A stretch of DNA of 64,000 nt from Gammaproteobacteria bacterium (GTDB lineage: Bacteria > Pseudomonadota > Gammaproteobacteria > Burkholderiales > Burkholderiaceae_C). Positions 26,034 to 34,634 of the stretch are shown one piece after another (the first letter of the stretch is position 1; the number at the start of each line of letters is the position of its first letter). The notes below the pieces were generated by a model. That model was not told the origin of the DNA. It did no database searches and was given only the letters and a program-made list of their open reading frames with translations. The position numbers and the translations under genes were made by a program. The stretch spans positions 1 to 64,000 of the forward strand of contig JAHJWB010000019.1 in NCBI GenBank assembly GCA_018828125.1, in the 5' to 3' direction.

Positions 26034-26442
26034 GCGCTGCTTCACACCATACTGCGTGCCAGTAACCTGGATCGGTCGATCACCTTCTACTTGGGAATAC
26101 TTGGCATGTCGCTTTTCCGCAAGGAAGAGTACCCCGAAGGGGCGCTTCACCTTGGCATTTGTCGGGTACGGCAATGAAGACCAGTCTGCAGCCATTGAGC
26201 TCGCGCACAACTGGGACACGCAGGACTACGAACATGGATCGGCGTTTGGGCATGTTGCCTTGAGGGTCGCGAACGTTGAGCGGACCTGCAGGTACCTGGC
26301 CGAGGCCAACGTGCAGGTCGCCCGCGCGCCTGGCCCCATGACGCATTCAAGCCCGCAATGCCAGGTTTCAGAAAACATTGCACTCGTTGCAGACCCCGAT
26401 GGCTACCTGCTTGAGCTGATCGAACATCCAAGCGCATGTTGA
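26034..26442 (+). pseudogene. gloA: Lactoylglutathione lyase (glyoxalase I), frameshifted remnant
   Basis: The two frames together give a glyoxalase I: ALLHTILRASNLDRSITFYL ... EEYPEG in one, then RFTLAFVGYGNEDQSAAIEL ... YLLELIEHPSAC in the next. The switch fits one extra G in the GGGG run at 26139-26142. The usual ATG before LLHT is not present; a preceding frame runs from the nuclease fragment. The four metal ligands (H of LLHT, E of IELAHNW, H of FGHVAL, E of LLELIE) are still encoded, so the damage looks recent. In E. coli gloA is co-transcribed with nemRA, and here the remnant sits directly upstream of nemA. A sequencing error at the G run would restore most of the gene but not its start. 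Confidence 0.8.
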
Positions 26443-26468
26443 CATGATTAGGTCATTCGTCCTACGAT
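26439..26468 (+). promoter_or_regulatory. Predicted promoter of nemA-nemR
   Basis: TTGACA at 26439-26444 and TACGAT at 26463-26468 with an 18-bp spacer give a good sigma-70 type promoter. The -10 box lies inside the operator palindrome, so repressor binding would block RNA polymerase. Confidence 0.65.
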
Positions 26469-26486
26469 ATTAGGACAAATGACCTA
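26449..26486. promoter_or_regulatory. Operator palindrome for the NemR-like repressor
   Basis: Left arm TAGGTCATTCGTCCTA (26449-26464) and right arm TAGGACAAATGACCTA (26471-26486) are inverted repeats matching at 15 of 16 positions, with a 6-bp spacer. Position between promoter and nemA, and the TetR gene in the same operon, indicate autoregulation. Confidence 0.8.
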
Positions 26487-26503
26487 AACCTGTGGAGTCT
26501 TGC

Positions 26504-27601
26504 ATGCACGAGCTTTTTGCCCCCTTCATGCTGAGTGACATGTTGCTCGGTAACCGGATCGTCATGGCGCCGATGACGCGCAACCGTGCAGCGCCAGAGG
26601 GCGTACCGTCCCCTCTCATGGCGATCCACTATGGGCAGCGTGGAGATGCCGGGCTTGTGATCTCGGAATCTGCTCCCGTGTCTGCTCAGGGGGTTGGATA
26701 TCCTGGAACGCCCGGGATCTACACGGAGGAACAGGCGCAGGGATGGCGGAAGGTCACTGACGCAGTCCATGCCAAAGGCGGGCACATCTTTGCCCAGCTG
26801 CAGCACTGCGGTCGCATCTCTCACTCCAGTCTTCAGGTGAACGAGGAACTGCCCGTCGCCCCTTCAGCGATCAAGCCCGAAGGCCTGGCAGTCACATACG
26901 GTGGAATGCAGCCGTTCTTGACGCCAAGAGAGCTGACCACCGCGGAGATCCCTAAGGTGGTGGACCAGTTTAAGAAGGCCGCGGCAGTGGCAAAAGCTGC
27001 AGGCTTCAATGGTGTAGAGATCCACGCAGCGAATGGGTACCTGATCGATCAGTTTCTGCGAGACGGGAGCAATCAACGGAGCGACCGGTATGGAGGATCA
27101 CCCCCACGGCGGTTGACGTTGCTGCTCGAGATCGTGGCTGCCGTCAGCGAGATCTGGCCGCACGGGCGTATCGGTGTGCGATTCAGTCCTGAAAACCGCT
27201 TCAACGACATGTACGACAGCGACCCGGCAGCGAACTTTGGGTACTACGCTCAGGAGCTGTCCAAACTGCACCTGGCATATCTTCATGTGTTGGAGGGGGA
27301 TATGTCGGCCACTGTTTCTGCGGTGGACTATCGCGAACTGAGGCGCCGCTTTGGCGGCACCTACATCGCCAACAACGGTTACGGCAGAGCCCGAGCCATG
27401 GCAGCTATCGAGCAAGGCTCTGCCGATTTGATCGCCGTCGGCAAGCCGTTCATTGCCAACCCTGACCTAGTCATCCGGCTTCGACATGATCTGCCTCTCG
27501 CAGCGCCCGATTCGGCGACGTTCTATGGCGGAGATGTGCGTGGATACACGGACTATCCGACGGCTACTGAGCAATCGCTTTCAACAATCGCCACAGTATG
27601 A
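26504..27601 (+). CDS. nemA: Old Yellow Enzyme, N-ethylmaleimide reductase type
   Basis: A 365-aa FMN-dependent NAD(P)H oxidoreductase that reduces activated alkenes, quinones or nitro compounds. It starts MHELFAPFMLSDMLLGNRIV with MAPMTRNRA. HAANGYLIDQFLRDGSNQR holds the substrate-binding His and Asn, and DRYGGS and the C-terminal NGYGR...GSADLIAVGKPFIANP complete the barrel and phosphate site. The ATG at 26504 has GGAG 6 nt upstream and is preferred over an in-frame GTG at 26492. It is controlled by the palindrome just upstream and overlaps the tetR-type gene by ATGA. It probably detoxifies electrophiles, as in the E. coli nemRA-gloA unit. Confidence 0.9.
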   Translation: MHELFAPFMLSDMLLGNRIVMAPMTRNRAAPEGVPSPLMAIHYGQRGDAGLVISESAPVSAQGVGYPGTPGIYTEEQAQGWRKVTDAVHAKGGHIFAQLQHCGRISHSSLQVNEELPVAPSAIKPEGLAVTYGGMQPFLTPRELTTAEIPKVVDQFKKAAAVAKAAGFNGVEIHAANGYLIDQFLRDGSNQRSDRYGGSPPRRLTLLLEIVAAVSEIWPHGRIGVRFSPENRFNDMYDSDPAANFGYYAQELSKLHLAYLHVLEGDMSATVSAVDYRELRRRFGGTYIANNGYGRARAMAAIEQGSADLIAVGKPFIANPDLVIRLRHDLPLAAPDSATFYGGDVRGYTDYPTATEQSLSTIATV

Positions 27602-28194
27602 AATCCGCTGCACCCAAACCCAGTACACGGCAGGAAATCGTCGAGAAAGCCGATCTTTTGTTTTATCAACGCGGCTTTGAAAACACATCCTTCTCGGACA
27701 TTGCCGATGCAGTGGGTATCTCGCGCGGCAACTTCTACTACCACTTCAAAACCAAGGACGACATCCTCAAAGATGTCATTGCCCACAGGGCGACCAAGAC
27801 GCAAGGGATGCTGGACGCCTGGGCGCTTAAGGGGCGCACGCCTATCGAGAGGCTGAAGTGCTTTGCGCAGATGCTGATCGAAAACCGCAAGGACATTCAG
27901 CGCTTCGGTTGCCCGGTAGGAACACTGTGCGCCGAACTGGCAAAGCTGGAACACCCCTCACAAGGCGAGGCGGGAATGATCTTTGGGCAGTTCCAAAGCT
28001 GGCTGGCACAGCAGTTTGTAGAGCTGGGCCGCATCAAGGATGCCGATGTGCTGGCTATGCACTTGTTGGCGCGAAGCCAAGGCATCGCTTCCTTGGCCAA
28101 CGCCTTCCATGACGAGGCCTTCATTCGCCATGAGGTCAAGCAGATCGAAGCCTGGTTGGTGGATGCAGTGGGTCAAGGTGCGCCGCAAAAGTAG
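27598..28194 (+). CDS. nemR: TetR family repressor, NemR-like
   Basis: 198 aa. The N-terminal helix-turn-helix (FSDIADAVGISRGNFYYHFK, about 32-51) is typical TetR. The ligand domain holds C105 and C111 (RFGCPVGTLCAEL). E. coli NemR senses electrophiles and bleach through a Cys at nearly the same place (C106), so thiol sensing is a fair inference. Gene order is nemA-nemR here, reversed from E. coli, with a 4-nt overlap giving coupled synthesis. It most likely binds the palindrome at 26449-26486. Confidence 0.85.
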   Translation: MKSAAPKPSTRQEIVEKADLLFYQRGFENTSFSDIADAVGISRGNFYYHFKTKDDILKDVIAHRATKTQGMLDAWALKGRTPIERLKCFAQMLIENRKDIQRFGCPVGTLCAELAKLEHPSQGEAGMIFGQFQSWLAQQFVELGRIKDADVLAMHLLARSQGIASLANAFHDEAFIRHEVKQIEAWLVDAVGQGAPQK

Positions 28195-28240
28195 ATCCAG
28201 ATTCCAACTCTGAAATCGTTACCAATAGGAGAGAGTTCTC

Positions 28241-28528
28241 ATGCATATTGTCTTACTCAAGTTCGGACCCAATCGTTCGCAAGCCGCGCAGTGGATGGCC
28301 GGACACAAGGAGTGGATCGAAAAGGGGATCAACGACGGGGTGTTCCTGCTCGCCGGGTCTCTAGAGAATGCGCAAGGCGGTGCGCTGCTGGCAATCAAGC
28401 TCAGCAAGGCTGAAGTGACAGCCTTGGTGGAAGAAGACCCGTTTGTGAAGCATCAAGTCGTGGAGCCAGAGATCGTCAGCATTGCGCCGTCGCGAATGAC
28501 CATGGGTTTGGCTGAGCTCGTGGGGTGA
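28241..28528 (+). CDS. YciI family protein
   Basis: A 95-aa dimeric alpha/beta-barrel protein of the YciI/DGPF group (MHIVLLKFGPNR; HKEWIEKGINDGVFLLAGSL; EDPFVKHQVVEPEIVSI). The family's putative active-site His/Asp pattern is present as H22 and D66 (in EEDPF). AGGAGAG precedes the ATG by 8 nt, and the gene lies 46 nt after nemR, probably in the same transcript. Some relatives are thought to act on reactive small molecules, in line with the electrophile theme; exact function is unknown. Confidence 0.75.
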   Translation: MHIVLLKFGPNRSQAAQWMAGHKEWIEKGINDGVFLLAGSLENAQGGALLAIKLSKAEVTALVEEDPFVKHQVVEPEIVSIAPSRMTMGLAELVG

Positions 28529-28685
28529 GGGACTATTGGCTCGCACCCTGATAACCAGGCTGTAGAAAGCTACTCACTGCCCGGTGGCGCAAGATCAGAG
28601 AATGAGCGGAGCATCATGGTGTACGGCGAAGGCTGACTGCTATTGATGACAGCAGTCGCTCAGCGGTTTACATGTGGACGACGGC

Positions 28686-30074
28686 GGGCCTGTCCGAGTT
28701 TCCGTGTGTGAGGCTCACTGAGCCTTCACCGATTTGGCGAAGGTGAATGAATATCTTACGTGCTCGATTTCGTGAACCGGTCCTCGTAGAGGATCGCAAA
28801 TTGGTTCATTGCTGACTTCCAGTTGTTGGCAGCCCGCCCCCAGTCTTCGGTGATGTTGCGCAGTGCCAGCCAGATCAGCTTGGTGGCTGCATCGTCGCTG
28901 GGGAAGTGCCCTCGGGTTTTGATGATCTTGCGCAGCCTCGCATTCACGCTCTCAATCGCGTTGGTCGTGTAGATCACGCGGCGCACCTCGGGCGGGAAGG
29001 CAAAGAACGGTATGACCTTGTCCCAGACCCTGCGCCAGGCGCCCACGACAGTGGGGAACTTCTGGCCCCAGGGCCCGGCTTCAAACGCAGTCAGCTCGGC
29101 CTCAGCGGCCTCGGCGCTCACCGCCGTGTAGATCGGCTTGATGGCCGTGGCCAGGCTCTTGCGGTCCTTCCATGACGCAAAGTCCAGGCTGCCCCGGATC
29201 AGATGCACGATGCAGGTCTGCAGCGTCGTGGCCGGGAACACTGCGCCCAGCGCCTCTGGCATGCCCTTGAGCCCGTCGGTGACGGCGATCAGGATGTCAT
29301 GGACTCCGCGCGTCTTCAGGTCGTTGAAGACCTTCATCCAGAACTTGGCTCCCTCGGTGTTTTCGATCCAGATGCCCAGGATGTCGCGGCTGCCATCGGG
29401 TAGTACGCCCAGGGCCAGTTAAACGGCCTTGGAGCGAACCACGGCTTCCTCGCGGATCTTGACCCGCAGCGCGTCAAAGAACACGACCGGGTACATCGAC
29501 TCCAGCGGGCGACTCTGCCAGGCCGTGACCTCGCTCATCACGGCGTCAGTGACGCTGCTGATGAGGTCGGGCGAGACGTCCACCGAGTACATCTCGGAAA
29601 GAAAGCCCTGGATCTCGCGCACCGTCATGCCGCGCGCGTACATGGCGATGATCTTGTCATCAAAGCCCGTAAAGCGGCGCTCATGCTTGCCAATGAGTTG
29701 CGGCTCGAAGGTGCCCTCGCGATCGCGGGGGACGTCGATGCGCAAAGCGCCGACATCGGTGAGAACGGTCTTGGCGCTCTTGCCATTGCGGTGATTGGTG
29801 GCAGCCCCTTCGGGTTTGGCCTGACCGGGCGCGTAGCCCAGGTGGTGACTCATCTCGGCGCCCAGTGCGCGCTCCAATACGGCCTTCTTGAACTGCTGGA
29901 AGATGCCCTCAAGCTCGGCTGGCGTCACCGGCCCGGGGATCAGTTGCTCAAGCGCTGCGGCTGAGAATTGCGGCTGCGCCGCCTTGTCCGCTGCTGCGGT
30001 TGTCTTCGTCTTGCGTGGCATTCATGCTCCTTGTTGACATGCTATGCCTCACACACAAAACATCTGACAGGCTC
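28686..30074 (-). mobile_element. IS256-family insertion sequence, complete but inactivated
   Basis: The 1389-bp element is bounded by about 29-bp imperfect inverted repeats (28686-28714 starting GGGCCTGTCCGAG; 30046-30074, read inward GAGCCTGTCAGAT; both share GTGTGTGAGGC at the inner end). An identical 8-bp ACGACGGC lies on both sides (28678-28685 and 30075-30082), a target-site duplication of the size known for IS256 elements. It encodes one transposase with a nonsense mutation. It is inserted into a degenerate intergenic repeat. Confidence 0.85.
28756..30021 (-). pseudogene. IS256-family transposase with in-frame stop
   Basis: A mutator-type DDE transposase (422 codons) read in a single frame except for one TAA at 29419-29421. 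The frame reads EEAVVRSKAV, stop, then LALGVLPDGSRDILGIWIEN, so a Tyr codon has probably become TAA. The catalytic residues remain: D in VVFFDALRV, D in ILIAVTDGLKGM and E in TTNAIESVNARLRK, with the CIVHLIRGSLDF signature. The N-terminal part (200 aa) carries only the first Asp, and an independently started C-terminal part (from about 29337) would carry the other two. The element is likely unable to move by itself. Confidence 0.88.
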
Positions 30075-30105
30075 ACGACGGCAACCAGCCTGAAGCAGTC
30101 GCACA

Positions 30106-30516
30106 CTAGGCAGCACGCGATATGGTGTCGCGATATCTCTTCAACGCAAGATAAATAGGCCAAGCGGGCTTCAGCAAGCCTCGCATGTCTCCTGGTGCAA
30201 TCACGGCCTTCCCGCCCTGCCTCAAAGCCTCTTCAAGCGCAAAGCCAAAAGACTCCTCATCCAAGTCAGGTTCGGCTGCACGCCTACCCGTCAGCAAGAA
30301 AAGCACGTCGACACCCAAACCATCCAAGGCTACCAGCACATCCGCTCGCGGCATATGCCTCCCGGCTTCATACAACGTGGCGCTAGTCCTGGATATTCCT
30401 AGAGCCAGCGCGAGCGAAGTCTGCGTAAATCCAAGCCGCACTCGCTCCTCCTGCAAACGAGCGCCCATCTGTCCCGCTAAATGCCCTTCATGAGTCTCCT
30501 GAACTGTGGTTTGCAT
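30106..30516 (-). CDS. XRE-family helix-turn-helix regulator
   Basis: 136 aa. The HTH_3 domain at about 17-72 (RLGFTQTSLALALGISRTSA, YEAGRHMPRADVL) is followed by LGVDVLFLLTGRR, a common continuation in phage-type repressors. The C-terminal half is unassigned and ends in a basic helix. It diverges from the gp16-like gene across an AT-rich 208-bp region, the usual repressor/early-gene arrangement. The direct repeat TTTGCAT (near 30510-30530) overlaps its own start region and could be an operator. Confidence 0.8.
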   Translation of the reverse strand: MQTTVQETHEGHLAGQMGARLQEERVRLGFTQTSLALALGISRTSATLYEAGRHMPRADVLVALDGLGVDVLFLLTGRRAAEPDLDEESFGFALEEALRQGGKAVIAPGDMRGLLKPAWPIYLALKRYRDTISRAA

Positions 30517-30724
30517 TTTGTTTGCATCGTATAGTTTGTGCGAAGTTATTTTAACTATTTCCTAAAAATAAGCAGCATTTTTTAATCAGCACTCTTCGAA
30601 TTTTCTCGCCAAATTTTTGAAAAAGTGCTTGCAAACAGCTAAAAACGCTGCAACACTGCCCATCTAAATTTGCAGGGCTACTGAAGAAAGTTGTTAAACA
30701 ATTTGATCATATCTAAGCAAGTAC
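30517..30724. promoter_or_regulatory. AT-rich divergent promoter region
   Basis: A 208-bp stretch much richer in A/T than its surroundings lies between the divergent XRE and gp16-like genes. It contains TTTGCAT direct repeats next to the XRE start and several T and A runs. Promoters for both genes are expected here. A transposon end may also lie here, but none could be defined. Confidence 0.5.
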
Positions 30725-31024
30725 ATGCAGATCTGCTCCACCAAGCTCGAAGCAGTCAAGACTGAGTTCTTCCTCAACGGGCAGAGCGTGGCGGATTGGG
30801 CGCGGGCGCACGGGTTCAGGAGAGATATGGTCTACGCTGTACTCAGCGGAAGGTGCAAGGGCCTCAGGGACAGAGCCATCAAATTGCCCAGCAACTGGGA
30901 CTTAAACCGGCCATTGCAGCCGACTCACCTCACGAGGAGGACGGGGAAATGTAATCCCACAAAGCAAAAAGCCGACCATTTTTCAATGACCGGCGCTGCC
31001 GACTTGGTCGAGGACGAAGCCTAG
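30725..31024 (+). CDS. Phage-associated BcepMu gp16-like DNA-binding protein
   Basis: 99 aa. Residues about 12-55 (VKTEFFLNGQSVADWARAHG, then VYAVLSGRCKGLRDRAIKL) match the small gp16-type helix-turn-helix proteins of Mu-like phages. The tail after residue 60 differs and is not assigned. It lies between the XRE repressor and the transposition genes. In Mu-like elements such proteins accompany the early region with transposase A and B genes, so it may be an ancestral regulator of this transposon. Precise role unknown. Confidence 0.65.
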   Translation: MQICSTKLEAVKTEFFLNGQSVADWARAHGFRRDMVYAVLSGRCKGLRDRAIKLPSNWDLNRPLQPTHLTRRTGKCNPTKQKADHFSMTGAADLVEDEA

Positions 31025-31134
31025 GTTGGTTCCCTTGGCGAAAGTATCTCTCCAGTCGACAGCGGCGTCAAGCCACATCCGCACCAGTCAACGCTCCAAT
31101 GCGCAGCTGCAGCGGTCAATTCCTGGAGAGAGCA

Positions 31135-31791
31135 ATGTCCCGCATTGTTGTTACACGCGCACCCCACCGAGAGGTGGGAATAGTCAACGCCGGTTGGCTG
31201 CTCGACCACCCGGTCGAGCACGAGTCCCACTTGGAACGGCGCTTCATCATGGTGGCATTGAGCTGCCCGGTAGTCATCGACATCAAGCACCAGCCATTCT
31301 CTATTTGGCTGGGGCCAGATGACACGCACCGATACACGCCCGATTTCCTGGTCACCTTCGACGACGGCACGCAGCTAGTCGTTGAGGTCAAGGCCGAGGT
31401 ATTTCTCGAACAGGAGCAGGCCAAGCTAGACGCCGCGAAATGGCACCTCCGCGACATGGGCTTCCCCTTTCTCACTCTCACAGACAAACAGATCGATCGA
31501 CAGGGCTTGGGCTCAAGGGCCATCTTGTTGATGCGATATGGACGCATCGCCTTTACGGCCGCACAAGCCCTGGAGTGCAAACAGCTGCTGCAAAAACACT
31601 GTGCGGCAAGCGCAAGTGTGCGGGAACTGATGGAGCTTGGCGCGTCCGAAGAAATCGTCTGGCATCTGGTCGCAGCTCACGCGCTGCGTGTAGATGCGGG
31701 CCTTCATATGAATGTGTCTGACAGTGTTTATCTCAACACCAAAGAGGAGTGCTGCGATGCTGTCTTTCGCACGTGGTTTGGTATTGTGTAA
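31135..31791 (+). CDS. tnsA: TnsA-like transposon endonuclease
   Basis: 218 aa from the ATG at 31135 (GGAGAG 5 nt upstream; the frame opens earlier at 31099). N-terminal PD-(D/E)XK fold: E in ESHLERRF, D in YTPDFLVTF, and EVKAE (E-x-K). The C-terminal half (ELMELGASEEIVWHLVAAHA) fits the DNA-binding part of TnsA. In Tn7-like elements TnsA cuts the 5' ends and joins TnsB to allow cut-and-paste transfer. It overlaps tnsB by 35 nt. Confidence 0.82.
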   Translation: MSRIVVTRAPHREVGIVNAGWLLDHPVEHESHLERRFIMVALSCPVVIDIKHQPFSIWLGPDDTHRYTPDFLVTFDDGTQLVVEVKAEVFLEQEQAKLDAAKWHLRDMGFPFLTLTDKQIDRQGLGSRAILLMRYGRIAFTAAQALECKQLLQKHCAASASVRELMELGASEEIVWHLVAAHALRVDAGLHMNVSDSVYLNTKEECCDAVFRTWFGIV

Positions 31792-33745
31792 AGGCCTCAG
31801 AACCCTGGAGTTCGAACGAGACCTTGGCAACGGAATCGTCCAGTTCAAGTACCTCGACACCTATGAAATAAGGTCGTTCAAGACCTACCAAATCTACAAC
31901 GAGATTCTTGCGGGCGAATACAAGGTCGTCAAAGAGAACGACGGTGCACCCACTCCAGCAACAGTCCCAGAGACGACTTTGCCCAGCCGCATGGATGACC
32001 GCCAGTTGGCGCTGATCACATTCCGGATGCACTACGTAAAGGCGGCCCTAAGAAGCCGAGTACAGACTGGAAGCGCCTCGCAAATTGAATCCGTATTGAA
32101 GGTCACATCTCCACCAACGACGGAGGACGAAGGGCAGCGCAAATGGATGGAGAAGCTCAATCCGCCATCCCCGGCAACGCTAATGCGATGGCTGAACACC
32201 TATCAGAAAGCCGGTTCCAATCCGTATGTGCTTTGCGACCACAGGCCTCTCCGGGTTCAACCCAAGCGAGTGCTCGCCGCTGTCGAAGAACTTGTAGAGG
32301 AGATGATCTCAAAGCACTATCTGCAGCTCCGGGGTGCGTCAGTCAAGGAAACTCACGAGCAGGTTCGCAGAGAGATCACTGCGCTCAACAAGCGCGAGCA
32401 AACTGATCTGCCAATTCCCTCCGAGCGGACATTGAATCGGCGCATCAATGAAGTGCCGGAATTCATCAGAGACCTGAAACGATTTGGATCGGACTACGCA
32501 AAAAATAGGTGGAGATACAGCCTTGGGGGAGATCAGAGTACCCGAATCTTGGAGCGCGTCGAGATCGATCACACTCTGCTGGATATTTGGGTGCTGGACC
32601 CGCGAACTGGCGTCCCTCTTGGACGTCCCTGGGTGACTGCAGTGATCGACCGGTTCTCCGGGTACATCCTCGGTGTCTACATCAGCTTTTACGGTCCATC
32701 GGCTGGCACAGTAGTCAAGTGCATCAAAGCTTCGATCCTGCCAAAAGATGGCCTGACCGAAAAGATTCCCGAAATTGATTGCCGGTGGACGGCGATGGGC
32801 ATCCCAGAGTGCATCGTCGTCGACAACGGAATGGAGTTTCATTCCAAAATTTTTCTCCAGATGGCTTGGCAATTGCGCACGGACATCATCTTCAACCCGG
32901 TGCGACATCCTTGGATGAAGGCTTCGATTGAACGGGTGATGAGGGAGTTCAATCGGGCTCTCCCGGGCAGGGGAAAAGTATTCGCTCCTATCAAGAATGC
33001 CGTTCCGCCTGACCCACAGAAATCCGCAGCCATTCTTTTCGACGATCTCTGCACATGCCTTCTGATCTGGGCCGCAAAAGTCCATCCTCACAACATCCAC
33101 AAGAAGACTCTGGTACGCCCCACCGATCTTTGGGAAGAAGGCAGGGAGCTGCTTCCACCGTGCCTTCTTCCGACGGACTTTTCTCATTTCGACTTGATCG
33201 CAGGCATATCTACCTACCGAACCATCGATGGAGACGGAGCGTTCTTCAACTACCTCCGCTACAACTCACGGGAACTCCAAGGCTATTGCAGGAACCACGA
33301 CAGGAAATTTCGCACCGAAATCCGCTTCGACCCTGATGACTTGGGGCGGATACATGTGCATCTTCCCAAGGCCAGCAAATGGATACAGGTCGAGTTGCAA
33401 CGACCTCATTTCTCCTACGGCGACGGCCTCTCGCTCTTGCAGCACGAGATGATTCGGAAGCAGGCCGGAGACCGCCTCAAACGCGCCAATGCCGAAGAGG
33501 TCCTTCGGACAGCCCAACATGAACTCCAAGACAAATGGGGAGACGCCATTGCCCGCGGAATAAAGGTCAAGAAACATGCCGATCTCATCCGCTTCCAGGG
33601 CCTCACCTCGGCACGCGTTACAGCACCCAAAGCACAAGCGTCTGAACGCCCGGATCTTGTCCCCGAGGACAGCCCCATGATGGCGGGCCTGCTCGCAAAA
33701 ACCATCCCCTACAAAACATTCTCCCTTGGCGAGGAGTTCGCATGA
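31757..33745 (+). CDS. tnsB: TnsB/TniA-like DDE transposase
   Basis: 662 aa from the ATG at 31757 (GAGGAG about 7 nt upstream). N-terminal DNA-binding regions are followed by an RNase H-fold integrase core: D in VEIDHTLLDIWVLD, D in CIVVDNGMEFHS, E in WMKASIERVMREFN. The C-terminal part (about 500-640) is the Mu-type beta-barrel and the tail expected to contact TnsC. It shares its TGA with the ATG of tnsC. The intact DDE triad suggests an active enzyme. Confidence 0.88.
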   Translation: MLSFARGLVLCKGLRTLEFERDLGNGIVQFKYLDTYEIRSFKTYQIYNEILAGEYKVVKENDGAPTPATVPETTLPSRMDDRQLALITFRMHYVKAALRSRVQTGSASQIESVLKVTSPPTTEDEGQRKWMEKLNPPSPATLMRWLNTYQKAGSNPYVLCDHRPLRVQPKRVLAAVEELVEEMISKHYLQLRGASVKETHEQVRREITALNKREQTDLPIPSERTLNRRINEVPEFIRDLKRFGSDYAKNRWRYSLGGDQSTRILERVEIDHTLLDIWVLDPRTGVPLGRPWVTAVIDRFSGYILGVYISFYGPSAGTVVKCIKASILPKDGLTEKIPEIDCRWTAMGIPECIVVDNGMEFHSKIFLQMAWQLRTDIIFNPVRHPWMKASIERVMREFNRALPGRGKVFAPIKNAVPPDPQKSAAILFDDLCTCLLIWAAKVHPHNIHKKTLVRPTDLWEEGRELLPPCLLPTDFSHFDLIAGISTYRTIDGDGAFFNYLRYNSRELQGYCRNHDRKFRTEIRFDPDDLGRIHVHLPKASKWIQVELQRPHFSYGDGLSLLQHEMIRKQAGDRLKRANAEEVLRTAQHELQDKWGDAIARGIKVKKHADLIRFQGLTSARVTAPKAQASERPDLVPEDSPMMAGLLAKTIPYKTFSLGEEFA

Positions 33746-34632
33746 GTCTCCAAGAATTTGGCGGGGAACGCACCGCTGAAGCGCTACAGGTCGGCCAGAA
33801 AATTCTCGACCTGGTTATTCAGTATCCTGAATTTCTCGATGCCTTCAATGTCTGCATGGACGCCATTCACACTGCGAGGCATCTCAGGATGCCCGCAGGC
33901 GTTGTCATCCAGGCCGATCCAGGCATGGGCAAGACCCTGCTGTTGACGCTTCTGAAAAACCAGGTGATGCGCCAAACCGCAGTTGATCGCACCGCTGGTT
34001 TCCTGGAATTGAACTTCGACAGCGCCGTGGATCCCCACAAAGTTGCATCCAAGGCCATGCTGGCGCTGAACTATCCCATGCTCCCGACCAAACCGAACCT
34101 CGACCACATGAACCATCTGATCCACAAGGCCCTGGACAGGGTGCGGCCGTGGGCAATCTTCATCGACGAAATGCAGCATGTCTGCGAAGGAAACAAGGAC
34201 ATCACCGCGAGGGCCGTCACTGACTGGATAAAAGTCCGAATGGACTATGCCAACGTCCCGGTGATCTCAGTGGGAACCAAGGCATTGGATCGTTTGAGTG
34301 TGATCAATCCGCAATTCACCAGCCGCGCTTCGACAAGCATCATCCTTGAAGCTTTTGAATACGGCCCACCGTGGCGCCAATTGCTTGCATCCTTCCAAAC
34401 AGACATTGGTGACGTCGATTTCTCTCTGCTCAAAAGCGGCATCGCAAAGCCTCTGCACGAGGTGACACATGGGAACCTTCGCTCACTCAAGAAGGTACTC
34501 GCCTATGCCGGGATGTACGCGGTACATCACCCCAAGAAGACCGTAACGGTGGAGCACCTTGCCAAAGCAACGGTCGACATCTTCGGCATGGCGAAAGGTC
34601 GCCCTGACCCATTTGCAAAGTTCATGAGTTGA
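33742..34632 (+). CDS. tnsC: TnsC/TniB-like AAA+ ATPase
   Basis: 296 aa. Walker A QADPGMGKT (about 58-66) and Walker B WAIFIDEMQHVCEG (about 138-151), followed by a sensor-1 region (VPVISVGTK). This is the target-regulating ATPase that bridges TniQ proteins and TnsB. It overlaps tnsB by ATGA and is followed after 2 nt by the first tniQ ATG. Confidence 0.88.
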   Translation: MSLQEFGGERTAEALQVGQKILDLVIQYPEFLDAFNVCMDAIHTARHLRMPAGVVIQADPGMGKTLLLTLLKNQVMRQTAVDRTAGFLELNFDSAVDPHKVASKAMLALNYPMLPTKPNLDHMNHLIHKALDRVRPWAIFIDEMQHVCEGNKDITARAVTDWIKVRMDYANVPVISVGTKALDRLSVINPQFTSRASTSIILEAFEYGPPWRQLLASFQTDIGDVDFSLLKSGIAKPLHEVTHGNLRSLKKVLAYAGMYAVHHPKKTVTVEHLAKATVDIFGMAKGRPDPFAKFMS

Positions 34633-34634
34633 GT

